Origin: Nocardia yamanashiensis NBRC 100130
GTDB taxonomy: Bacteria > Actinomycetota > Actinomycetes > Mycobacteriales > Mycobacteriaceae
DNA length: 64,000 bases
Assembly (NCBI RefSeq): GCF_001613325.1
Contig: NZ_BDCD01000009.1
Location: 62,001-126,000 of the forward strand
Direction of reading: 5' to 3'
Position numbers and translations under genes: made by a program. Positions 9,844 to 19,231 of the stretch are shown here, one piece after another. Within the stretch, counting starts at the first letter, position 1; each line of letters begins with the position of its first letter. A model generated the notes under the pieces. That model made no database searches and was not told where the DNA came from. It saw only the letters and a program-made list of their open reading frames with translations.

Positions 9844-10054
9844 AGCTCGCCACCCGCCGTGACCAACTCACCGCCACATTGGCGAACGAACCCACAGCCC
9901 GGAACCCGCGGCGCTGGATGGCGTCGCCGACCACATCGCTGACGTCATCACCACCGGCACCCGTACCCAGGCGAAGGCACTGATCGAGGCTCTCGTCGCC
10001 CAGGTCGGCATCACCGGCCCCGACCGCCTCGTCCCCACCTCTCGCATCCCCTAA
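9820..10054 (+). pseudogene. Serine-recombinase C-terminal relic, left copy
   Basis: A fragment of the C-terminal helical tail of a large serine recombinase. Frame one reads TQLATRRDQLTATLANEPTA; after a frame change it continues LDGVADHIADVITTGTRTQ and ends PTSRIP then TAA. The right copy at 22048-22420 reads the same segment in one uninterrupted frame, so the frameshift here is real relative to its relative. No catalytic domain is present. It marks the former end of the older integrated unit. Confidence 0.75.
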
Positions 10055-10137
10055 CCCGGAAACGACATTGGGGCTGGTACCGCTTCTGCGGTACCAGCCC
10101 CAATGGAGTCGGTTCGTGCAATGACACGATTGGTGGA
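10053..10137. repeat. 85-bp direct repeat, left copy (att-like)
   Basis: Matches 22415-22499 at 84 of 85 positions by eye; the only difference is T/G in the hairpin arm. It runs from the end of the recombinase relic through a hairpin to TGGTGGA, the complement of the tRNA 3' end. After it the two copies diverge completely. It is the probable displaced attachment-site end of the older unit. Confidence 0.85.
10068..10103. terminator. Perfect 16-bp stem hairpin in the left att-like repeat
   Basis: TTGGGGCTGGTACCGC and its exact complement flank the loop TTCT. The same hairpin, with one mismatch, lies directly downstream of the tRNA-Ala 3' end in the right copy, where it could end tRNA transcription. 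It lacks a strong T-run, so an att-site function is equally possible. Confidence 0.6.
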
Positions 10138-10236
10138 CCCGACGGACCAGCACACGAACCGCGCGGTGCTGGTCGACGGGCCGGACATCATGATCAGGGC
10201 GGTCGGCGCGCGGCGAACGGTCGGCGGTGATGCCCG

Positions 10237-11499
10237 ATGAACGGCCATCACGACAACACGGCTGCGGATGGGGTGGCGTTTGGTGGCGCGGATGGGTCGT
10301 CGGATGCTCGGCGTCCTATAGCCGCCACCCCAAACGCCGAACACGGCTACCGCGTCCGCGCCGCTCAACACCTTGATCAGGGCTGTGGGTCGAAATCCCG
10401 ACTCAATATCAATACTCATACAAACTCATACCTCCGGCGGCGTGGCGTCCGCGCCGTCCACTGTGGCGGGCACCCGGACGCGGGCCCGTGGTTCCGTCTG
10501 CTCAACCGTGACCGACGTCTGCTTGCGATTCTGGCCGAACACAAGGTGCTCACCACCGACCAGATCGCCGCCCTGGAATTCACCTCGACCCGCCGTGCAC
10601 AAGACCGGCTGCGGAAGCTGCGTGAGATGGGCATGCTGTTCGCCTTCCGTGAATCGCTCTACGGCGGCGGCACCAGCCAAACCCGCCACGCCCTCGGCTA
10701 TCTCGGAGTACGTCTCATCGCCGCCCAACGCGCCGAGAAACCACCCGCGCCAGGCGTACACGCCCTGATGCTCGAACGACTGGCTTGCTCGCCCACACTC
10801 GCCCACCGCCTCGGAGTCAACGACTTCTTCTGCGCCCTGGCTGCCCGTCGCAACCCCGCCCACCACCGCGACTCCGCTAGCCCGGAGCCGGTGGCCGGGT
10901 TGACCCACTGGTGGTCGGAGCGCCAGTGCACCGATTGCTTCCAACTGGATCTGTACTCCGGAGAAACCGTCGGACTGCGCCCCGACGGGTACGGCTGCTG
11001 GGAACAGCACGATCACACGGTGCGATTCTTCCTCGAATACGACACTGGCACAGAGTCATTGACCACCCTCACCGGCAAACTCGCCGCCTACCAGCGCTTC
11101 CCCACCGACGAGTTCGGCATCCTGCTGTTCTCGCTGCACTCGGCCCGACGCGAGACGGCATTCCGGGCAGCGCTGCACCGAGCGTTATCCGGCTATTACC
11201 CGGGCATCATGATCGCCACCACGGCCCGCGACCATGCGCATCCCGACGGCCCCGCCGGCCCGGTCTGGGCACTGTGGACACCCCAGAGCGGCACCGCCAC
11301 CCAACGAATCCATCTTGCCGACTTACCAGAACGTGGCCCCCGCATCGCCCACCACACCGCCATCAATCAGCCCTACAACGAAGCCGCCTTCAACCCCGAC
11401 GCTCCGGGCATCCGTGCCATTCTCGACTCGAACCGGGCGAGGGCTGGCATAACGGACCTGATCGCGGGTTCTGATCCGTCAGAGCCGATCATCATCTAG
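10237..11499 (+). CDS. Replication-relaxation family protein
   Basis: About 420 aa. The recognisable part begins near residue 85 with LLNRDRRLLAILAEHKVLTT, continues DQIAALEFTSTRRAQDRLRK (a winged-helix-like region) and RHALGYLGVRLIAAQ, and ends in a nuclease-like fold region with FFLEYDTGTESLTTLTGKLA. This matches the Replic_Relax family found on actinobacterial plasmids and integrative elements. The first 80 residues look non-coding and no better in-frame start exists nearer the domain, so the 5' end may be eroded. It supports a plasmid or conjugative-element origin for the inner unit. Confidence 0.75.
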   Translation: MNGHHDNTAADGVAFGGADGSSDARRPIAATPNAEHGYRVRAAQHLDQGCGSKSRLNINTHTNSYLRRRGVRAVHCGGHPDAGPWFRLLNRDRRLLAILAEHKVLTTDQIAALEFTSTRRAQDRLRKLREMGMLFAFRESLYGGGTSQTRHALGYLGVRLIAAQRAEKPPAPGVHALMLERLACSPTLAHRLGVNDFFCALAARRNPAHHRDSASPEPVAGLTHWWSERQCTDCFQLDLYSGETVGLRPDGYGCWEQHDHTVRFFLEYDTGTESLTTLTGKLAAYQRFPTDEFGILLFSLHSARRETAFRAALHRALSGYYPGIMIATTARDHAHPDGPAGPVWALWTPQSGTATQRIHLADLPERGPRIAHHTAINQPYNEAAFNPDAPGIRAILDSNRARAGITDLIAGSDPSEPIII

Positions 11500-11590
11500 A
11501 ACGACTCCTGAGCCTTCATGTCCCTGGAATCAATTCGGGTCCAGGATCCTATGCCCGTTCGCTCCGTCATCCGAGGGTGCCTACGCGATG

Positions 11591-12964
11591 TCACTCTCCA
11601 TCGGCGGGGCCGGATTCTTGCCCTGCACTTTCGGTTTCGGCTTCCCCGTTCCCGAGTTGCCCTGCCGCCAACCACTCGTTCATCTGCTTTCGTTCGAGTG
11701 CAGACAACCGTTCCGAACGGATGACGCCGTCCGCTCGGATCAATGTGGGCTCGTAGACTCCGTAGTCGGCAAGCAGGTCCGCTGAGATCTTCATAGCGAG
11801 GGACTTCAGCTGGTCGATATCTGTTGTCAATGCCTCCAGGTAGCCGACGTGATGGCACGGTTCACTCGCGTCACTGGTGACCGGTACACCCGGTGTGTAG
11901 TCGGTGCTGCCGTTCGGCGGCGTACGGTCCAGATGGACCTGTGGTGACGATGTAGTGCTGGCCATGACGTCGACGTCGCCATAAGCTCCTGCCCACTCCG
12001 CGTAGGCGGTGGCGAAGTGCAACGCGCACAGCACTCGATGCTCGAGATGGGTCAGGTTGAGCACAGGTGTGCCACCGAGTGCCGCCGCAGTCGCCACCTC
12101 GACCAGCAGCGTGACGCCTCCGTCGGCATGCCAGACAACGCGAATTCCATTCCCGTGGACTTTAATTCGACCGCGCCGAATCTGCGGCGGGTCCGACAGC
12201 AGTGCGTTCGGCAGGACGATGGCAGGCCCGGCACCCGTGTTACACAGCGCGCCGACGAACTTTCTGATATCGCTCAGGAATACTCGGTCGATTCGGCGTT
12301 CGGCGTTAACCGCGGCCACCAGAGACAGGATTAATGTGACGCCATGAGCTTCATCGCTGGCGAGCCACTTCGAGTCGACCGATAGTTGCTTGCGCACGCG
12401 TTCCGCATGCTGCTCTGCCTGCCGAAACCGATCCCTGTAGAGGGTCGCGATCTCAGCTTCGTCAAGCCAGGCGGTGGTGCTGCCGAGCCGACGGGCATAC
12501 CCGTACCGCAGTTGATCCTTCTCCCCCACCCGGCGCACGGCGTGTGGGGCGATGGGGCTACGCGGCACGCCGATCAAAATGTACCCGAGGTCCGGCGTCG
12601 AGGGATCGTCAGTGATCGACCGGATACTGAAATCTGGTGGCAAGAAGGGGAATACCCTGCTTCGCAACCCTTTGACCATAGAATCACAGATGCCCCCAGA
12701 GATGTCGACCGGGGTGAGTCGCACCGCATTGCCCTCGCCGTCTTCGGCGACGCCGACGATGATCAGGCCGCCCCTCGCGTTGGCCATGGCGGTGACGTCC
12801 TTCGCCAGCTCATCAGGGCCCTTGCGGTATCCGTTGTCCTGCTTGAAGTCGAGGTCTGCGTCCTCAGCGATGGATTGAGAGCATAAGCCCACCAGATGAA
12901 TTCGCTCCAGTTGATGAAAGTCTGCCCCCAACACCTGTGCCAGCCTGTGGATTCGAATCGTCAC
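11591..12964 (-). CDS. AlbA_2/Schlafen-type ATP-binding protein
   Basis: A 457-aa protein. Residues about 30-165 form an AlbA_2 (Schlafen-related) domain, with DADLDFKQDNGYRKGPDEL, DVTAMANARGGLIIVGVAED and a YARRLGSTTAWLDEAEI end. The rest has no domain I know; the last 25 residues are low-complexity Glu/Ser/Gly. AlbA_2 proteins are common in defence islands and some act as nucleases or regulators. The gene is divergent from the helicase with 155 bp between start codons, so the two probably share a regulatory region and it may be a fourth component or regulator of the module. Confidence 0.75.
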   Translation of the reverse strand: MTIRIHRLAQVLGADFHQLERIHLVGLCSQSIAEDADLDFKQDNGYRKGPDELAKDVTAMANARGGLIIVGVAEDGEGNAVRLTPVDISGGICDSMVKGLRSRVFPFLPPDFSIRSITDDPSTPDLGYILIGVPRSPIAPHAVRRVGEKDQLRYGYARRLGSTTAWLDEAEIATLYRDRFRQAEQHAERVRKQLSVDSKWLASDEAHGVTLILSLVAAVNAERRIDRVFLSDIRKFVGALCNTGAGPAIVLPNALLSDPPQIRRGRIKVHGNGIRVVWHADGGVTLLVEVATAAALGGTPVLNLTHLEHRVLCALHFATAYAEWAGAYGDVDVMASTTSSPQVHLDRTPPNGSTDYTPGVPVTSDASEPCHHVGYLEALTTDIDQLKSLAMKISADLLADYGVYEPTLIRADGVIRSERLSALERKQMNEWLAAGQLGNGEAETESAGQESGPADGE

Positions 12965-13119
12965 ACCGAAAGACTAGCTGCACAACACTATCCGGCAACG
13001 CCCAATTGTGCTGTGCCAAGTCACTATTCGCATCGTTGCCGCTTGCGCCCGGGAACCGGGCATGTACGATCTTGAACGATCGCCCAGGGTCGGCGATCGT
13101 CGAGGGGAGGCGTCGGCGG

Positions 13120-16100
13120 ATGTCATTCGATCCGCAGCAGTTAGTGGCAGGCGCGCTGGTTCGCCTGCCGGGACAACCCGATCACGAGACCGTGGTTCAC
13201 GTCCGACAGGGCGCCTTCTGGGAATTCGGCCTCGAGAGCCGGGGCGGAAGATACCGCCGGATCAGTTTGCCCGAAGCCGAGCTACCCGGAATCGAAGTCG
13301 TCAGTACCGGCCGGGATAGTAGTTTCGATGCCGATCCCCGGGCGTTCCGCCTCGGCATCGAGGCTCGCCGCATCCGCTCCAGGTTTCAAGACGATATGGG
13401 TGCACTGGCGGTGTCGAGCATCGATCCGCTGCCGCACCAGCTGGAGGCCGTCTACGGCAAGCTGCTGCAGGAGCCACGCCTCCGGTTCCTGCTGGCCGAC
13501 GACCCAGGCGCCGGAAAGACCATCATGACGGGGCTTTACATCAAGGAGCTCCAACTCCGCGATGTGGCCGATCGGGTGCTGATCGTCGCTCCCGCCAACT
13601 TGAGCTTTCAGTGGCAACGCGAATTGGACGAACGCTTCCAGATCCCTGCTCGCCGGATCACCCGGGAAACCCTCGAGTCGGATCCCATGACGAATCCCTG
13701 GGAGCAGGACGGCGTATTCATCGTCTCCCGCGATCTGCTGAAGACGAAGTCGATGCTGGATTCTTTCACCGCTGCTCAACGACCCTGGGATCTGGCGGTT
13801 CTCGACGAAGCACACGGGTACACGCTGAAGGTCAAGAGCAGCGGCGCCATCGATTCCCGCACCGATCGGTACAAGGCGGCAGAGCGCGTCGCCAGTCGCG
13901 CCGATCGGCTCCTGCTGCTGACCGCGACACCGCACTCCGGACGGGAGGAATCCATCTGGGCGCTGATGCGACTGCTGGACTCTGATGCTTACGGTGATCG
14001 CTGCCCGGACCTGGTCGAGATAATGCCCCACCACTACTCGCGAACTACCAAGGAGCAGATGGTCGACCTGCGTGGGCGGCCGTTGTTCCGGCCGCGTGTC
14101 GCACATACCGTCACCTACGACCTCGACGGCGCGGAATGGGATCTCTACCAACAGGTTTCATACTTCATCACGCAAGGGCTGGCTCAGATCCGCCGGGAAC
14201 AAGCTGAAGGTGGCGCGCCTTCGGTCTCCGGATTCGCATTGACCACAATGCAGCGACGGTTGGCATCCTCGATCCGCGCCATCACCCGCACCCTCGCCCG
14301 CCGCGTCGAGCGGCTGGAGCGCGAACTCGAGCAACCCGATACTGGCCGATCGGGGCGATTCACCGACGTCGATCCAGATTCGAACAGTGACCGCCCCGAG
14401 GACGAGAAATGGGACATCGAGGAACAAGCACTGGATCAGGTACCGGGGTTCCGCAGTCGCGAGGAGCTGGAAGCCGAGCTCGAACTGCTTCGACCGCTGC
14501 TCATACGGGCACAGGAAACCGAGCGACTCGATACCGAGACCAAATTCGGTGAACTCTGGACGATCCTGGAAACCTACGGGGTCGGAGACGACCCGTCGAA
14601 GAAGCTTCTCATTTTCACCGAGCATCGGGACACTCTGGACTTCCTCGTCGAGAAGCTCAGGACGAGATTCACCGTCGCGACGATCCACGGCAAGATGCGG
14701 CCGGCCGAGCGTGTGGCCGCCGAACGCGCGTTCCGCGAGACAGCGCAGATCATGGTGGCCACCGAAGCCGCGGGTGAAGGTATCAACCTGCAGTTCTGCC
14801 ATTTGATGGTCAACTATGACATTCCGTGGAACCCCAATCGTCTTGAGCAACGTATGGGCCGGATCCACCGCATCGGCCAGACCGAAGACGTCCACATTTT
14901 CAACTTCGTCGCCGCCAACACCAAGGAAGGCAGGGTACTCGCGACTGTGCTGGGCAAGCTCGAGGCCATGCGGCGCAACGAGCTGCTTGGTGATCAGATC
15001 TTCGATGTGGTCGGGGAAATCCTGTCCGGGTATCGCTTGCGGGATCTGCTGGAATCGGTGATATCTGAACAGCGCACGCCCAGCGAAGTACTCGCAGTGC
15101 TCGGCGCCGACAACGGCCGCTTCGACGAACGCATCATTGCACGGATGCAAGAACTGTCCGAGAAAGCGCTGGCAACCGGGCATATCGACTGGCAGTTACA
15201 CCGTCGAGCCACAGGCCGCGCCGAGGAACGCCGCCTCGCCCCCGGCTATCTCGCCCGGTTCTTCCTGGATGCGGTCGACTACCTGGGTGGTCGCGCCGAG
15301 GAGCGGCTCGATCGCGCCAGTCTCCGAGTGGTGAGTACACCGGACATCCTGATTGCGCGCGACCGCGACCGTGGTGGTGTCCGCCAGCTGCAGCCCCGGT
15401 ACGAGCGCATCACCTTCGACAAAGGCGTCGCGACCAATCCGGTGGCGCAGGACGCGGAGGTCGGCGCACCGCGCCCGGAGCTCTGCGGGCCGGGCCATGT
15501 CTTGTTCGATGCGCTACTCGAATACCTCACCGAGAGAACAGATCAAGATCTGGAACGAGGCGCCGTGTTCCATGACTCCACGCTCGACGGTCCAGCGCTG
15601 CTGCACGTGCTGGAGGGACAGGTCTTGGACGGGCACGGCAGTACCGTGCACCGCGGTATGGCATGCGTTCTCGAACACGATGGGCAGTTCCAGACGATCG
15701 GCGGCGTGCTGTACGACCTCGCCCTCGGCGCCGGGGCCGCGGATATCGGGGCGCCGCCGCAACTCCCGGTGGAGAGCCTGACTGACTGGGCGCGCGCCAA
15801 TGTCTATGAAGAGCAGGTGCGCCAGGTGCTCGCGCGCCACGAACGCACTGCCGACATCCAAGAAGACTTTCTCCATGCTTCGTTCAGCACCCTGCTAGCG
15901 CGAATCGATATGGAACTCCTCGCTATCGAAGCCGAGGTCGACAACGGCGTAAACGGGGCAGGAGGCCGGCTGCGCCGGACTTTGATACAGCGCCGGACCG
16001 CGGAGGAACGGCGCGATCGGCGTATCGCCGACACCGTCCGCACGCGTGTAATTGATCGGGGGCCCGTCACGCTCGTCGCCCAGGCGCTGATGTTGCCTGG

Positions 16101-16545
16101 GCAGGGTCACGACTGGAGCTCACCGGCCGACGGCGCTGTCCGCGACGTCGTCGACGTCGCCCGCCGGGTCGCCATCGATCATGAAAACGATTGTGGTACC
16201 GAGGATCTCCGCCAGGCGGATGCCGAAGGTCTCGGCTTCGATCTGGTCTCGGAGCGGCCAGACGGCACCCGATACATTCAAGTAAAAGGGCAGGCGGGTA
16301 TCGGCGACATAGAGATGACGTGGTCGGAATACATTGCGGCACAGAAGTTCGGGCGAATGTACTGGCTGTACGTGGTCCTCGACTGCGCGACTCCTACTCC
16401 ACGGATGTACTGCGTGCGCGATCCCGCGACAACTTTGGCCGGCAATATCCAACCCACCCGGGATGTTCGGTACTCCGTCCCCCTCGGGGTGGTCGTCGAC
16501 CGGGCACATGACGAAACCGAGGACACTTCGTGCGACGCGCGCTGA
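13120..16545 (+). CDS. SNF2-like helicase with C-terminal DUF3883-like domain
   Basis: A 1141-aa superfamily-2 translocase, first gene of the presumed antiphage operon. Motifs in order are Walker A LADDPGAGKTIMTGLY (about residue 125; PGAGKT is unusual, as most relatives have GLGKT), DEAH VLDEAHGY (about 227), LLLTATPHSG (about 267), and motifs V-VI EGINLQFCHL and EQRMGRIHRIGQ (about 575). The last 100 residues contain GTRYIQVKGQAGIGDIEMTW and EYIAAQKFGRMYWLYVV, a DUF3883-like domain with restriction-endonuclease-like features. ATG 13120 has a good ribosome site (GAGGGGAGG, 13102-13110). The longer reading from 12937 overlaps the divergent gene and is rejected. The stop overlaps the methyltransferase start by 16 bp. 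Confidence 0.9.
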   Translation: MSFDPQQLVAGALVRLPGQPDHETVVHVRQGAFWEFGLESRGGRYRRISLPEAELPGIEVVSTGRDSSFDADPRAFRLGIEARRIRSRFQDDMGALAVSSIDPLPHQLEAVYGKLLQEPRLRFLLADDPGAGKTIMTGLYIKELQLRDVADRVLIVAPANLSFQWQRELDERFQIPARRITRETLESDPMTNPWEQDGVFIVSRDLLKTKSMLDSFTAAQRPWDLAVLDEAHGYTLKVKSSGAIDSRTDRYKAAERVASRADRLLLLTATPHSGREESIWALMRLLDSDAYGDRCPDLVEIMPHHYSRTTKEQMVDLRGRPLFRPRVAHTVTYDLDGAEWDLYQQVSYFITQGLAQIRREQAEGGAPSVSGFALTTMQRRLASSIRAITRTLARRVERLERELEQPDTGRSGRFTDVDPDSNSDRPEDEKWDIEEQALDQVPGFRSREELEAELELLRPLLIRAQETERLDTETKFGELWTILETYGVGDDPSKKLLIFTEHRDTLDFLVEKLRTRFTVATIHGKMRPAERVAAERAFRETAQIMVATEAAGEGINLQFCHLMVNYDIPWNPNRLEQRMGRIHRIGQTEDVHIFNFVAANTKEGRVLATVLGKLEAMRRNELLGDQIFDVVGEILSGYRLRDLLESVISEQRTPSEVLAVLGADNGRFDERIIARMQELSEKALATGHIDWQLHRRATGRAEERRLAPGYLARFFLDAVDYLGGRAEERLDRASLRVVSTPDILIARDRDRGGVRQLQPRYERITFDKGVATNPVAQDAEVGAPRPELCGPGHVLFDALLEYLTERTDQDLERGAVFHDSTLDGPALLHVLEGQVLDGHGSTVHRGMACVLEHDGQFQTIGGVLYDLALGAGAADIGAPPQLPVESLTDWARANVYEEQVRQVLARHERTADIQEDFLHASFSTLLARIDMELLAIEAEVDNGVNGAGGRLRRTLIQRRTAEERRDRRIADTVRTRVIDRGPVTLVAQALMLPGQGHDWSSPADGAVRDVVDVARRVAIDHENDCGTEDLRQADAEGLGFDLVSERPDGTRYIQVKGQAGIGDIEMTWSEYIAAQKFGRMYWLYVVLDCATPTPRMYCVRDPATTLAGNIQPTRDVRYSVPLGVVVDRAHDETEDTSCDAR

Positions 16546-19196
16546 TCGAAGAGAAGCTCCCACTGGCGACGGTCAATGCGATATCGCTGCGCGAGAAGCA
16601 CCTTCGGCACGGTCACATCTCGACCCTGCACCTATGGTGGGCGCGCCGGCCGTTGGCCATGGCGCGGACGGTCGTCGCCGCGAGCCTATTGCCGGATCCG
16701 GGTGCCGAAGCCGATTCGGAACGTAGCGCCCTGCTCGCCGAGATCGGGCACGCGGCCCGTTTCGAGGCCAGCACAGGGGCGGTCCGCGCGCTGCGCAATA
16801 CGATCTCGGCGGCGTGGCCGCGTCGGCCCAGGGTTCTCGACTGTTTCGCGGGCGGTGGGGCCATCCCGCTGGAGGCCGCGCGCCTGGGGTGCGACACCAC
16901 CGCCGTGGATATCAATCCCGTCGCCCACCTTATCCAACGCTGCACTTTGGAGTTCCCAGCCCGTTTCGGCGAGGTCGACAGCAGCGGCAATCTTGTTTTC
17001 GTCGAAGAACTTTCACGGTGGGCTGAATGGGTCCGCACCAAGGCCGACAACGAGTTGGCCGATATCCTTCCTCGCTACGAGAATGCCCGTCCTGCGGTGT
17101 ACTTCTGGGCACGCACCATGGTTTGCGCCGATTCCCGGTGTGACCGGATCGTGCCGCTGATCTCCTCCCGCAGGCTAGCCGATTCGAGCAGGCATCGGAT
17201 TCGCCTGGACTACGACATCCTCGACGATCGTGTCGAACTGCGGCTCGCAGACGGGGTTCCGGACGACGGTAGTGACTGGCAGATCGGCACCAAAACCAGC
17301 CGAGGGTCTCAAGTAACAGCGACTTGTCCGGCGTGTGGCACCTCCCGGCCCGACCGCGAGCTACGAGAATACGCCCGAGACAAGGGATTCGGCACTTATC
17401 TCTACGCTGTGCTAGAGATCGATAGGGCGGGAGTTCGCGAATATCGCGAAGCGACAGCCAATGACCGCGCTTTCGCTGGCCACGCGGCAATGCGCGCCGA
17501 GGAACTGGTGGATTACCCCGAGGGAATCTCGGCCATTCCGGACGAGCAGGTAACCCGATCACAGTATCGGACGCTTCGCAATCTCACATACGGAATAGAC
17601 ACCTGGGCGGGAATGTTTACCCCACGCCAGCGTGTAGTACTTGCAGTCCTGGCGCAGGCAGTGCGTGCAGCCCACATCGCTATGCTTGAGCAAGAAGTCG
17701 AGCCTGAGCGGGCACGTGCACTGACCACTTATCTAGGACTCGCACTGGACCGAATCGCCGACTACAACTCGTCCTTCACCTCGTGGGCATCCAGTCGCGA
17801 AACGCTACGAAGCACATTTCCTCAGCAGTCGATTCGAATGGCATGGGATTTCAACGAGATTGACCCTTTCGGTGACGGACCGAGCAACTGGACAAGCTCG
17901 ACAGAATGGATCCTGAAAGTTATCCGACACTGCGCCACAGCAGTCAGGGGAAATCCGGTTCAGGTTCAGCGCGGCAATGCCCAACAACTACCGTTCAATG
18001 ACGGCGCGTTCGACGCAGTCATAATTGACCCCCCATACTACGACGCATTTCAATACAGCGACCTGTCGGATTTTTTCTACGTCTGGCTGAAACGCTCTAT
18101 CGGCCATCTTTACCCTGAACTCTTCGCAACGACGCTTACGCCTAAGAAAGCGGAGGTCATCCAAAACCGGGCACAGCCGAACTCCGCCGAATACATCTCG
18201 CGCGGGGAGTTCGAGATCCGACTACAACGTGCTCTGAATGAAATCGCACGAGTCGTGTCCGAAGACGGGCTCGTCGCCCTCGTCTTCGCCCACACCGACA
18301 CCAAAGCATGGGAACACCTTCTCCGCGCTCTGCGGCATTCCGGCCTGGTCGTCACCACCTCCTGGCCGATGCAGTCCGAACGGGCTGGCCGCACCACCGC
18401 CAATATCGGCGCAGTGCTGGCGTCCTCGGTGGTTTTGGTCTGTCGCAAACTCGCCACGGAGACCGACGGGTTCTACGACGACATCGTCCGCGACCTTGAT
18501 GCGCGAATCGCCGAACGGTTGGCGGTCTTCGACGACATGAAACTCTCCGGGGCCGACTATTTCGTCTCTGCTGTCGGTCCCGCCTTCGAGGTGTTCGCCA
18601 AATATCGCCGGGTACTTCGCCTTTCAGGCGAGGAGGTGACTGTGGACGAGCTGATGGTGCTGGCTCGGCAGGCGGTCGCCCGGCATGCGACCCGGGCTCT
18701 GATCCAGGGGGAATCGCTGGAACGGCTCGACAGCGCCTCCCTGCTCTATCTGACCTGGCGTTGGGCCTACAACGGCAACGCTATTCCGGCGGACGAGGCA
18801 TACATGCTGTGCCGGGCTTTCGATTTGCGGCTCGACGGGCTCACCACGACCGGCGGCCTGGTCAAGAAGACTGGGACGGACTACAAGTTGCTGGGACCGC
18901 ACGAGCGAGGCGTCATCGCGCTCGGACCCAGGCCCTCGTGGATCGACATCATGCATCAGGCTGGCCTGTTACACGACCGCGGGAGACGGCAGGAATTGGA
19001 TTCGCTGCTCGGAACCACCGGTGCTGGTACGGATCCGGCCTTCTGGGCCCTAGTCACCGCGGTGACTGAATTGCTCCCGGAGGGGGCGCGTGAACGAAGT
19101 CTGCTCCTCGGATTGGGCGGCAACCGCGATGTTCTGGAGGAACGCGCCGCCAACCACATTCCACAGCTCGATGAACTCACTCTGTTCGGTCTGTAG
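16530..19196 (+). CDS. DUF1156-type DNA methyltransferase
   Basis: An 888-aa putative amino-methyltransferase. The N-terminal DUF1156 signature reads KHLRHGHISTLHLWWARRPL. The SAM-binding motif I is VLDCFAGGGAIPLEAARLG (about residues 101-119) and catalytic motif IV is IIDPPYYDAFQY (about 500), consistent with modification of adenine N6 or cytosine N4. A zinc-ribbon-like insert lies between them (CADSRC and CPACG). The GTG at 16530 overlaps the helicase gene by 16 bp, implying coupling. The stretch around 17.75-18.25 kb is visibly more AT-rich than the rest of the gene. In its module it would be expected to mark self DNA. The target site is unknown. Confidence 0.88.
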   Translation: MRRALIEEKLPLATVNAISLREKHLRHGHISTLHLWWARRPLAMARTVVAASLLPDPGAEADSERSALLAEIGHAARFEASTGAVRALRNTISAAWPRRPRVLDCFAGGGAIPLEAARLGCDTTAVDINPVAHLIQRCTLEFPARFGEVDSSGNLVFVEELSRWAEWVRTKADNELADILPRYENARPAVYFWARTMVCADSRCDRIVPLISSRRLADSSRHRIRLDYDILDDRVELRLADGVPDDGSDWQIGTKTSRGSQVTATCPACGTSRPDRELREYARDKGFGTYLYAVLEIDRAGVREYREATANDRAFAGHAAMRAEELVDYPEGISAIPDEQVTRSQYRTLRNLTYGIDTWAGMFTPRQRVVLAVLAQAVRAAHIAMLEQEVEPERARALTTYLGLALDRIADYNSSFTSWASSRETLRSTFPQQSIRMAWDFNEIDPFGDGPSNWTSSTEWILKVIRHCATAVRGNPVQVQRGNAQQLPFNDGAFDAVIIDPPYYDAFQYSDLSDFFYVWLKRSIGHLYPELFATTLTPKKAEVIQNRAQPNSAEYISRGEFEIRLQRALNEIARVVSEDGLVALVFAHTDTKAWEHLLRALRHSGLVVTTSWPMQSERAGRTTANIGAVLASSVVLVCRKLATETDGFYDDIVRDLDARIAERLAVFDDMKLSGADYFVSAVGPAFEVFAKYRRVLRLSGEEVTVDELMVLARQAVARHATRALIQGESLERLDSASLLYLTWRWAYNGNAIPADEAYMLCRAFDLRLDGLTTTGGLVKKTGTDYKLLGPHERGVIALGPRPSWIDIMHQAGLLHDRGRRQELDSLLGTTGAGTDPAFWALVTAVTELLPEGARERSLLLGLGGNRDVLEERAANHIPQLDELTLFGL

Positions 19197-19231
19197 CAGT
19201 CGCTTACCGTACCCCGTTCGAAAGGCATCCT

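Noticed and set aside
12937-13119. Longer N-terminus for the helicase
   Set aside because: It overlaps the divergent AlbA_2 gene start and lacks a ribosome site; the ATG at 13120 has a strong one.
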